Below, in pieces: positions 1-5,324 of a stretch of DNA of 6,696 bases. Source of the stretch: JBGPLH01 sp041486365 [NCBI: Thermodesulfobacteriota bacterium]. GTDB taxonomy: Bacteria; JAUYMQ01. A model generated the notes under the pieces. It did not search any database. It worked only from the letters and a program-made list of their open reading frames with translations, and was not told where the DNA came from. The DNA is taken from NCBI GenBank assembly GCA_041486365.1, contig JBGPLH010000184.1, positions 1 through 6,696 on the forward strand, written 5' to 3'. A program made the translations under genes and the position numbers. How positions within the stretch are numbered: position 1 is the stretch's first letter; each line of letters starts with the position of its first letter.

Positions 1-686
<686 letters not shown>

Positions 687-1130
687 TCAGGCGGCGATGT
701 CGATCTGCCGAGGCTTCGCCTCTTCCGCCTTGGGAAGGACGATCTCGAGCACACCGTCGCGGCAGGTCGCCTTCACGGCCGACGTGTTGATGATGGACGG
801 CAGGTTGAACGAACGCTGGAACGGCCCGTAGACGCGCTCGATCCGGTGGACGCCCTCGCGAACGTCCCGCTCGGGCTTGCGCTCGCCGCGAAGCGTGAGC
901 GACTCGTCCTTGAGCTCGAGCTGGATGTCTTCCTTCCTGACCCCCGGGAGCTCCACGGCGATCGTGAAGGCGTCCGCGCTCTCGTGGATGTCCACGGGCG
1001 GGACCCAGGTCTCCGACCGGGAAGGCGGCGCGGTCTCGCTGCCGGGCAGCGTGGTGTGGTGGCTGTACAGGCGGTTCATCTCTCTCTGGATGCTCAGAAG
1101 ATCGCGGAACGGATCCCATCTCGAAATCAT
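687..1130 (-). CDS. Small heat-shock protein, Hsp20/alpha-crystallin family
   Basis: ATP-independent holdase that forms oligomers and keeps unfolding proteins soluble for refolding by DnaK. The protein has 147 residues, normal for bacterial Hsp20. An N-terminal arm (MISRWDPFRDLLSIQREMNRL) precedes the alpha-crystallin domain at about residues 42-134. Visible family motifs are PPVDIHE (44-50), ELPGV (60-64), LTLRGER (78-84), VYGPFQRSFNLP (100-111) and DGVLEIVLPK (125-134). The C-terminal tail carries an I-x-I motif (IDI, 143-145), which in this family docks onto a neighbouring alpha-crystallin domain. I chose the ATG at 1128-1130 because AGGAG (1141-1145) lies ten bases upstream and the protein then begins with the usual Hsp20 arm. 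The frame stays open to a GTG at 1206-1208, but that extension would encode the leader hairpins. First gene of the unit with dnaK. Regulation probably involves the promoter at 1251-1279 and the structured leader. Confidence 0.96.
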   Translation of the reverse strand: MISRWDPFRDLLSIQREMNRLYSHHTTLPGSETAPPSRSETWVPPVDIHESADAFTIAVELPGVRKEDIQLELKDESLTLRGERKPERDVREGVHRIERVYGPFQRSFNLPSIINTSAVKATCRDGVLEIVLPKAEEAKPRQIDIAA

Positions 1131-1156
1131 CTCTTGTGCTCTCCTTTTCTCGCCAA

Positions 1157-1225
1157 GCCCGCGCCCATCGCGCGGGACCTCTGGCAGACATGGTCGGCCC
1201 GCGCTCACCGCACGGGACCTCTGGC
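1157..1225 (-). repeat. Tandem 29-base direct repeat forming two hairpins in the hsp20 leader
   Basis: Bases 1157-1185 and 1197-1225 match at 26 of 29 positions with an exact 40-base period. Each unit folds. In the mRNA, the copy nearer the start codon (1158-1176) has a perfect 7-bp stem CCCGCGC/GCGCGGG with loop GATGG. The distal copy (1198-1216) has CCCGTGC/GCGCGGG with loop GGTGA. Of the three differences, two lie in the loop, and the one in the stem changes G-C to G-U and so keeps the pairing. Both lie in the 5' leader predicted from the promoter at 1251-1279 and end about 12 bases before the ribosome binding site. The repeat and pairing are visible. A role in temperature response or mRNA stability is inference, and the hairpins do not themselves cover the Shine-Dalgarno sequence. 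Confidence 0.7.
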
Positions 1226-1250
1226 TCGGGGGCGGCGTCAGGCTCTGGCG

Positions 1251-1279
1251 AACTTAAGAACGCCCCTGGAGGGGGTCAA
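1251..1279 (-). promoter_or_regulatory. Predicted hsp20-dnaK promoter with palindrome in its spacer
   Basis: On the minus strand, a -35 TTGACC (1274-1279) and a -10 TAAGTT (1251-1256) are separated by exactly 17 bases. The spacer contains the interrupted palindrome CCCCTCCAGGGG (1263-1274), which touches the -35 box and could be an operator. The -35 context CCTTGA resembles both sigma-70 and sigma-32 (CTTGAAA) boxes, but the -10 does not resemble the sigma-32 CCCCAT box. Transcription would start near 1244, giving a leader of about 110 bases. Confidence 0.55.
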
Positions 1280-1290
1280 GGGAAGGACCG

Positions 1291-1322
1291 AAAAAAGTCA
1301 CGGGAGGGGGGCGCCGGGCGCC
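1291..1322 (-). terminator. Possible weak terminator at the end of the lipoprotein gene
   Basis: On the minus strand the last codons of the lipoprotein gene contain the stem GGCGC/GCGCC (1310-1322, loop CCG). Six T's (1291-1296) come immediately after the stop codon. The T-run is about 13 bases from the stem, which is too far for a textbook intrinsic terminator, so this is a weak call. It would separate the lipoprotein unit from the hsp20 promoter that starts at 1279. Confidence 0.25.
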
Positions 1323-1984
1323 TGGAGCATGCGGGCGAGGACCCGATCCTCGAGGACCTGGCGGACAGCGTCCCGCACCGCCCCCTCCCAGGCCGGCGTG
1401 GGCCCACTTTCCTCGAAGGCCTCGACCCGCTCGGAGAGCGAGGACTCTCCGGTCCGGTCGAAGCGGCGCGCCCCGCCGTCCCCGCCCGCGGCGGCGACCG
1501 TCACGCGCACGCTGCAGTCGGTGATCCGGCGTGGCCCGAAGAGCGGAACGCGGGTCTCGCAGCGACTGTCCCCCACGAAGGCAATCCAGACGCGGGCGGG
1601 GTAGGCGGAGAGAAGCGCCGGGCCCCCGGAGGCGGGGAGCCGCGTCACCGGGTAGCCCGCTCGGGTGAGCTCCTGGGCGAGGACCTCCTCCGGCACGGAG
1701 AAGTAGCGCGCGAAGCGGCGTCGGTCCGCGTGGGGACAGAGGGTGCCGTCACTCACGCGGGCCGGGTCGACGCTGTCCGCGTGGGTCACGACGGCGACCG
1801 AGGCGACCCTCCCCGAATCGGCCGGCAGGGGCCTTCGCGCCGGGAGGTCACGGACCCGCGGTCCGGCGCATCCCGCGAGCGCCAGCGCGAGCAGGAGGAG
1901 CGCCTCCGGCCGCCGCCGGCGGCCTGTCCAGGGAGAGAAGGGCGGGGCGGCCGCGTGGCCGCCCCGGAACCCGTGCGTCAGCAC
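1298..1984 (-). CDS. Putative lipoprotein of unknown function
   Basis: I do not recognise a family. The 228-residue product has a signal region RRRRPEALLLLALALAGC (residues 22-39): basic n-region, hydrophobic core and lipobox LAGC with lipidation at C39. It is therefore probably exported and anchored to a membrane. The mature part has a short strand-like segment (VASVAVVTH, 60-68), a helix followed by a strand (EVLAQELTRAGYPVTRL, 100-116), a strand pair around C142 and C157, and a C-terminal helix (EGAVRDAVRQVLEDRVLARM, 200-219). This order loosely recalls small YajG/LpoB-like lipoproteins, but that is a fold guess only. C83, C142 and C157 are the other cysteines and could form a disulfide. 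The GTG at 1982-1984 has GAGGG nine bases upstream (1994-1998) and lies 16 bases after the dodecin stop, so it is the likely third gene of the ThyX-like unit. The 20 residues before the arginine cluster are unusually long for a signal peptide and overlap a strong hairpin. Confidence 0.75.
   Translation of the reverse strand: MLTHGFRGGHAAAPPFSPWTGRRRRPEALLLLALALAGCAGPRVRDLPARRPLPADSGRVASVAVVTHADSVDPARVSDGTLCPHADRRRFARYFSVPEEVLAQELTRAGYPVTRLPASGGPALLSAYPARVWIAFVGDSRCETRVPLFGPRRITDCSVRVTVAAAGGDGGARRFDRTGESSLSERVEAFEESGPTPAWEGAVRDAVRQVLEDRVLARMLQAPGAPLP
1944..1965 (-). other. Strong GC hairpin at the start of the lipoprotein gene
   Basis: A perfect 8-bp stem GGGGCGGC/GCCGCCCC with a six-base loop lies 35 bases after the dodecin stop and inside the first codons of the lipoprotein gene. 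A second 7-bp stem (GGCCGCC/GGCGGCC, 1908-1924) follows. No clean T-run comes after either. They may lower expression of the lipoprotein relative to dodecin, or be a by-product of the high GC content. Confidence 0.4.
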
Positions 1985-2000
1985 CGGAAAGCACCCTCGT

Positions 2001-2204
2001 TCAGCGTTCGATCCGGAAGGAGACTTCGCAGCGTACGCGGTACATGTCCACCTTGTCGTTCTTCATCCGGACGTCCATGTCCGAGATGCCGATCCGCGTG
2101 ATCCCGCGAAGGGTCTTCTGCGCCTCCTTGATGCAGGCGTCCGCCGCTTCCTGCCAGCCCTTCTTTGATTCACCGACGAGGGTGACGATTTTCACGATGC
2201 TCAT
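2001..2204 (-). CDS. Dodecin family protein, lacking the usual flavin-stacking Trp
   Basis: Dodecins are small proteins that assemble as hollow dodecamers and usually bind flavins for storage or protection. The 67-residue length and overall pattern fit: first strand MSIVKIVTLVGES (1-13), amphipathic helix GWQEAADACIKEAQKTLRG (16-34), then two strands ending YRVRCEVSFRIE (55-66). In flavin-binding members a Trp follows the helix (pattern TLRNxRW). Here the segment reads TLRGITRIGI, so that position is R37 and flavin stacking is doubtful. From memory, M. tuberculosis Rv0379, described as a calcium dodecin, also lacks this Trp. The ATG at 2202-2204 has AAGGAGG (2211-2217) six bases upstream, the strongest ribosome site in the window, suggesting high expression. 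It lies 42 bases after the ThyX-like gene and 16 before the lipoprotein gene, all on one strand. Family assignment is firm; ligand unknown. Confidence 0.9.
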   Translation of the reverse strand: MSIVKIVTLVGESKKGWQEAADACIKEAQKTLRGITRIGISDMDVRMKNDKVDMYRVRCEVSFRIER

Positions 2205-2246
2205 GGGTATCCTCCTTGTGGGATGGCGACCGGGGGGCGCCGGGAT

Positions 2247-3917
2247 TCACTCGGACTTCTCGTGAAGCGACTTCTTGTACTCCGTGCGCAGCTCGGACTG
2301 GAGCCGACCAAGCCGATAGGTCTTCGGGTCCAGAAATGCCGCGCAGCGGGCCAGGGCGGGATGGACCTCGGCGATCTTCCGCCACATCTGTTGCACGATC
2401 AAGCGGTAGTCGGGGTGCCCCTGCGGCATGCTGCGCAGCTCGGCGATGTGCACCGCCTCGCGCAGATTGAGCTTCACGCTCCAGCGCACCTTGTACGCGA
2501 AGGGGACCACGTACTGCGCCTCACGGGGCAGATCGCGGCGGATCCGGTCGTGAAGCGTCGCCGCCTCCTCCATGCACGCGTCGAATTCGCCCTGGAACCC
2601 CGCCTCCGCGATCTCCGGCGGCGTGTCGTAGCCGTGCTCCGTCGTGAAGTCCTGTCGCTCCTGCGTGAGGATCCGGTGGCGGTGGAGATCGCGGTAGAGC
2701 CCCAGATTCCCCAGGAGGTCGAACGTGTAGTAGACCTGCTCGAAGGCGCGGCCGGGCTTGTCCCGCCGGTGGCGCCGCCGCCCGAGGTGCTCCCCGAGGA
2801 TCTTCTCCCGCCGTTCCGGCGGGATCTTCGCGACCAGGGCGCGAATCTGCGCGAGCGGATGGCGCGCATGCGGGTAGAGAATCGCCGCGAGGATCCTCTC
2901 CTCCGCGTGCTCGTCCCAGTCGAGGAGCCGCACCGGCTCGTCGGTCGCGGCGGGCGCCTCCGTGACGATCTCCTCCGCCAGCGCCCGGGCGTTGCGTTCG
3001 GCGGCGGCCAGGTACTCGCTCGGGCCCGCGCGCTTCACGAAGGACGGGATCAGCGGCTCCAGCTCCCCGCGCATGGCGCCCGCCAGACGCTTCACCTCCT
3101 CCAGGTCCTGCGAGTACATCTTCGTGAGCAGGTACTCGAAGGCCTGTCCCGTGCCGAACATCCCCACGTTCGTCCGCGTGGCCGCGGGGAGGTAGCCCCG
3201 GAGCACGTCGCAGGCGTGCGCGCGGACCGTGGAGCGGAACGCGGTCTCGGCCCATTTCCGGAGCTTCTCGTCCTTCCGGGCGTCCTTCCATGCCAGCGGC
3301 TCGCCGGTCTTCGGGTGCCTGAACTCGAATGTGTCCATCGGGAGCGACCGACCGACGAAGGCGATCATCGGGTCGATCTGGCGGGCGTAGGCCTCGAAGA
3401 GGCGATCGAGCACCGCGACGTACCTGGCCCCGTGGGCCGACGCCGCGATCCGTGGCTCCCGCAGGTAGAGGTACTCGCCGCGCGCGTCCTTTTGATCGAA
3501 GCGGACGTAGCGGGTCGATTTCTCGAGCGGCGCGATCCCGATGCGTGCGTCCTCGAGGATCTTGGCCGCGACGTTGGAGATATCCTCGCAGGCGATGTGC
3601 GCGCCGCCCAGCTGCGCGACCGAATCGTCGCCGTAGCCGACCAGCACCCGATCGTAGAACGCCCGCGCCTTGCGGAGGGCCTCGCTCTGATCGCCCGCGG
3701 GCGTCTCCCCGCCGAGGAGATCGCGCAGCGCCAGACCGGGATCGCCCAGGAACTCCTCGAGGAAGGTGCGACGGAGACCCTTGGCGGACCGGCTGTAGCG
3801 GGAGAAAAGGGCGCCGGCGACCTCCTGGGGGAGCTTCAGGCCAAACACGTCGGCGTCGAGGTTCGTGAAGAACGGGGCGAGGGCGGCTTTCTCGGCCTCG
3901 GTGAACTGCTCGGCCAT
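2247..3917 (-). CDS. ThyX-like protein with two tandem flavin-dependent thymidylate synthase domains
   Basis: ThyX converts dUMP to dTMP with FAD and methylene-tetrahydrofolate, normally as a homotetramer of about 220-250 residues per chain. This protein has 556 residues and two ThyX-like modules. The N-module (about 94-300) has STRY (134-137) and RGYLP (240-244), but its RHR signature is degenerate (DAR, 123-125). The C-module (about 390-535) has LHRHRILTQERQ (411-422), NLRE (484-487) and ELRS (493-496), but no SxRY. Against the T. maritima residues as I remember them, the N-module keeps equivalents of S88, R90 and R147, and the C-module keeps the RHR, N163, R165 and R174. Spacings agree exactly (P472 to N484 is 12, N484 to R495 is 11). 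A composite active site within a fused pseudo-dimer is plausible. The ATG at 3915-3917 has no clear Shine-Dalgarno sequence. It is the first gene before dodecin and the lipoprotein. Long ThyX forms exist in some bacteria; whether this one makes dTMP or does another flavin reaction is open. Confidence 0.88.
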   Translation of the reverse strand: MAEQFTEAEKAALAPFFTNLDADVFGLKLPQEVAGALFSRYSRSAKGLRRTFLEEFLGDPGLALRDLLGGETPAGDQSEALRKARAFYDRVLVGYGDDSVAQLGGAHIACEDISNVAAKILEDARIGIAPLEKSTRYVRFDQKDARGEYLYLREPRIAASAHGARYVAVLDRLFEAYARQIDPMIAFVGRSLPMDTFEFRHPKTGEPLAWKDARKDEKLRKWAETAFRSTVRAHACDVLRGYLPAATRTNVGMFGTGQAFEYLLTKMYSQDLEEVKRLAGAMRGELEPLIPSFVKRAGPSEYLAAAERNARALAEEIVTEAPAATDEPVRLLDWDEHAEERILAAILYPHARHPLAQIRALVAKIPPERREKILGEHLGRRRHRRDKPGRAFEQVYYTFDLLGNLGLYRDLHRHRILTQERQDFTTEHGYDTPPEIAEAGFQGEFDACMEEAATLHDRIRRDLPREAQYVVPFAYKVRWSVKLNLREAVHIAELRSMPQGHPDYRLIVQQMWRKIAEVHPALARCAAFLDPKTYRLGRLQSELRTEYKKSLHEKSE

Positions 3918-3980
3918 CGGAGGTCTCGCGCGGGTGAAGGGGATGCCGGCGGGGCGGGATTCGCCGTTCAGCGTCTTGCG

Positions 3981-4008
3981 TTTACACCATGGCGGAGAGG
4001 CGGGTCAA
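3981..4008 (-). promoter_or_regulatory. Predicted promoter of the ThyX-like/dodecin/lipoprotein unit
   Basis: On the minus strand, -35 TTGACC (4003-4008) and -10 TGTAAA (3981-3986) are separated by 16 bases. Transcription would start near 3974, leaving a leader of about 57 bases. It is back to back with the plus-strand promoter at 4024-4052; the two -35 boxes are 15 bases apart, so a regulator bound between them could affect both units. Confidence 0.5.
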
Positions 4009-4011
4009 CCG

Positions 4012-4042
4012 GCCCGCGGGCGATTGACACGCCCGCGGGGCG
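4012..4042. promoter_or_regulatory. Paired palindromes between and within the divergent promoters
   Basis: The perfect palindrome CCCGCGGG occurs at 4013-4020 (extended to GCCCGCGGGC, 4012-4021) and again at 4032-4039 (within CGCCCGCGGGGCG, 4030-4042). The copies are 19 bases apart, close to two helical turns. One lies between the two -35 boxes and the other lies in the spacer of the plus-strand promoter. This is the usual geometry for a repressor with two half-sites, but short G/C palindromes also arise by chance in such DNA. Confidence 0.35.
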
Positions 4043-4052
4043 TTCCGATAAT
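4024..4052 (+). promoter_or_regulatory. Strong sigma-70-type promoter for the metallo-hydrolase gene
   Basis: The -35 is a perfect TTGACA (4024-4029), the spacer is exactly 17 bases, and the -10 is GATAAT (4047-4052), one base from consensus. It is the best promoter match in the window. Transcription would begin near 4059, about 53 bases before the GTG start at 4112. Confidence 0.7.
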
Positions 4053-4111
4053 CGCGGACCTTCCGGCCCCGCGCCGATCCCGCGGCGGCCGGGCCCGCGT
4101 CGGGAGGCGCC

Positions 4112-4735
4112 GTGATCCTCGAGAGCTTCGCCGTCGGCCCGTTCCAGTGCAACTGCACGATCCTCGGCGACGGGAAAACCCGCGAGGCGATCGTCGTGGA
4201 TCCGGGCGGCGAAGCCGACCGGATCCTCGCGGCGTTGGCGCGGCACGGTCTCCGGGCCACCGCGATCCTGCACACCCACGCACACCTTGATCACCTCGGC
4301 GCCACCCAGGCGGTGAAGGACGCGACCGGCGCGTCGGTGCTCCTGCATCCGGAGGACCTCTTCCTCTACGAGAACGTGGCGATGCAGGCGCGCATGCTGG
4401 GGCTGCCGCTCGTCGAGGTCCCGCCACTGGACGCCCATCTCGCCCACGAGCAGGAGATCCGCTTCGGAGACATCCCCACGGTGTGCCTCCACACGCCCGG
4501 CCACACGCCGGGGAGCGTCTCGTTCCTGATCCCCGATCAGGGCCTCGTCCTCTCGGGCGACACGCTCTTCCTCGGGAGCATCGGCCGCACCGATCTCCCG
4601 GGTGGCTCCTTCGAGACGATCATCGAATCGATCCGCGCGCGGCTGCTACCGCTCCCGGACGAGACCCGCGTGATCCCCGGCCACGGCCCCGCCACGACCA
4701 TCGGGCAGGAAAAGCGGACCAACCCGTTCCTCTAG
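4112..4735 (+). CDS. Metallo-beta-lactamase-fold hydrolase, YcbL-type (glyoxalase II-like)
   Basis: Cytoplasmic metal-dependent thioester hydrolase of the glyoxalase II branch; E. coli and Salmonella YcbL are the closest type I recognise, matching in length and in the C-terminal motif. The 207 residues contain the full metal set: H56-A-H58-L-D60-H61, H131 (PGHTPGS), D150 (LSGDTLF) and H191 (IPGHGP). GSIGRTDLPGG (155-165) and the ending TIGQEKRTNPFL (196-207) are typical of YcbL-like proteins, which lack the extra C-terminal helical substrate domain of classical GloB. No signal peptide is seen, which argues against a beta-lactamase role. The start is GTG (4112-4114), with GGGAGG (4102-4107) only four bases upstream. 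It has its own promoter (4024-4052). It ends 18 bases from the convergent VOC gene, with no obvious terminator between. Natural substrate unknown; S-lactoylglutathione or a bacillithiol-like or other thioester is possible. Confidence 0.92.
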   Translation: MILESFAVGPFQCNCTILGDGKTREAIVVDPGGEADRILAALARHGLRATAILHTHAHLDHLGATQAVKDATGASVLLHPEDLFLYENVAMQARMLGLPLVEVPPLDAHLAHEQEIRFGDIPTVCLHTPGHTPGSVSFLIPDQGLVLSGDTLFLGSIGRTDLPGGSFETIIESIRARLLPLPDETRVIPGHGPATTIGQEKRTNPFL

Positions 4736-4753
4736 CCCTCACCCCCGCCGCGC

Positions 4754-5173
4754 TCACGGTTCGTCGGGGTCCTGCTTGATCTCCACGATATAACCGTCGG
4801 GATCGACGGCGTAGATGGACAGACCGACCCCCCGCGCGCCGCGGCGTTGCATGGGCTCCCCGACCATTGGTACGCCCTTCGACTTCAGGTAGTCGACGAT
4901 CTCGTCGAGGTTTCGCCCGTCCACGCCGATGCAGAAGTGATCGAGGTGCCGCTTGCCGTACTCGGGAAGCGGCGAGTCGCCCATGAGCGGCTGGATGTCG
5001 ATCATCCCCGAGCCGCATCTCAGCTGCCAGAGCGAGATCGCCTCGTTGTAGTTGGCCAGCGGAAGCCCCAGCACATCCTGGTAGAAGGCGAGCGAGGCCT
5101 TCACGTCACGCACGCGCAGAACCACGTGGTCGAGCTCGCGGATGCGGAGCGGGTTCGCGGGCGTTTCGGCCAT
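4754..5173 (-). CDS. VOC-superfamily protein (glyoxalase I / dioxygenase fold)
   Basis: The vicinal oxygen chelate fold is built from paired beta-alpha-beta-beta-beta modules and usually holds a divalent metal. The 139 residues contain both modules. The first begins ELDHVVLRVRDVKASLAFYQ (13-32), giving metal-ligand candidate H16. The second begins HLDHFCIGVDG (76-86) with H79 and ends DPDGYIVEIKQ (124-134) with E131. D59 or Q61 in the DIQP segment may be the fourth ligand. The set is consistent with a metal-dependent enzyme. The layout resembles stand-alone VOC proteins of unknown substrate; I cannot distinguish glyoxalase I, a dioxygenase, an epimerase or a fosfomycin-resistance-type transferase. 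The ATG at 5171-5173 has GGGAG (5180-5184) six bases upstream. It converges with the YcbL-type gene and lies 151 bases downstream of the radical SAM gene on the same strand. Confidence 0.88.
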   Translation of the reverse strand: MAETPANPLRIRELDHVVLRVRDVKASLAFYQDVLGLPLANYNEAISLWQLRCGSGMIDIQPLMGDSPLPEYGKRHLDHFCIGVDGRNLDEIVDYLKSKGVPMVGEPMQRRGARGVGLSIYAVDPDGYIVEIKQDPDEP

Positions 5174-5205
5174 GAGAATCTCCCGGCGGTGAGGGCGGCG
5201 CCCGT

Positions 5206-5211
5206 ATCATA
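5206..5211 (-). promoter_or_regulatory. Possible -10 box upstream of the VOC gene
   Basis: On the minus strand TATGAT lies 33 bases before the VOC ATG and follows a T-rich stretch. No convincing -35 is seen 16-18 bases upstream, so this is a weak candidate. It would allow the VOC gene to be transcribed independently after the terminator just upstream. Confidence 0.3.
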
Positions 5212-5215
5212 AACG

Positions 5216-5238
5216 AAAAACACCGCGGCGGATCGCGG
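5216..5238 (-). terminator. Probable intrinsic terminator of the radical SAM gene
   Basis: On the minus strand a 5-bp all-GC stem CCGCG/CGCGG (5234-5238 with 5223-5227, loop ATCCGC) is followed after TG by five T's (5216-5220), then CG and three more T's. It lies 87 bases downstream of the radical SAM stop and just before the possible VOC -10 box. The stem is short, so termination may be partial. Its first bases overlap the edge of the palindrome at 5237-5262. Confidence 0.45.
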
Positions 5239-5312
5239 GAGGGCCCGACTCCGTCGGGCCTCACACCCTGAAACGAATCGCCGTCGAGGCCGCGCAGGAG
5301 CGCGGCCCTCCC
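5237..5312. repeat. Inverted pair of related palindromes (REPIN-like element)
   Basis: Two palindromes share the same head and tail but point in opposite directions. Element A (plus strand, 5237-5262) begins GGGAGGGCC and ends GGCCTC. Element B (minus strand, 5312-5286) also begins GGGAGGGCC and ends GGCCTC. Each forms an 8-bp stem with a TCC or TCCT loop. The outer four pairs are identical, while the inner pairs differ in a compensating way: CGAC/GTCG in A and GCGC/GCGC in B. A 23-base spacer separates them. Two inverted REP sequences with a short spacer is the REPIN arrangement, which in other bacteria is moved by RAYT transposases. Only one copy of the pair is visible here, so the mobile status is inference. 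They may also act as terminator stems downstream of the radical SAM gene. Confidence 0.5.
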
Positions 5313-5324
5313 CGAACAGGAGCA

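Noticed and set aside
1131-1208. N-terminal extension of hsp20 from a GTG at 1206-1208
   Set aside because: The extension would encode the leader hairpins, has no family similarity, and the ATG at 1130 has a well-placed ribosome site.
2223-4115. A 630-codon open frame on the plus strand antisense to the ThyX-like gene
   Set aside because: Its translation is rich in R, G, E, L and V, matches no family I know, and covers the whole recognised ThyX-like gene. Long antisense frames are expected when third codon positions are mostly G/C.
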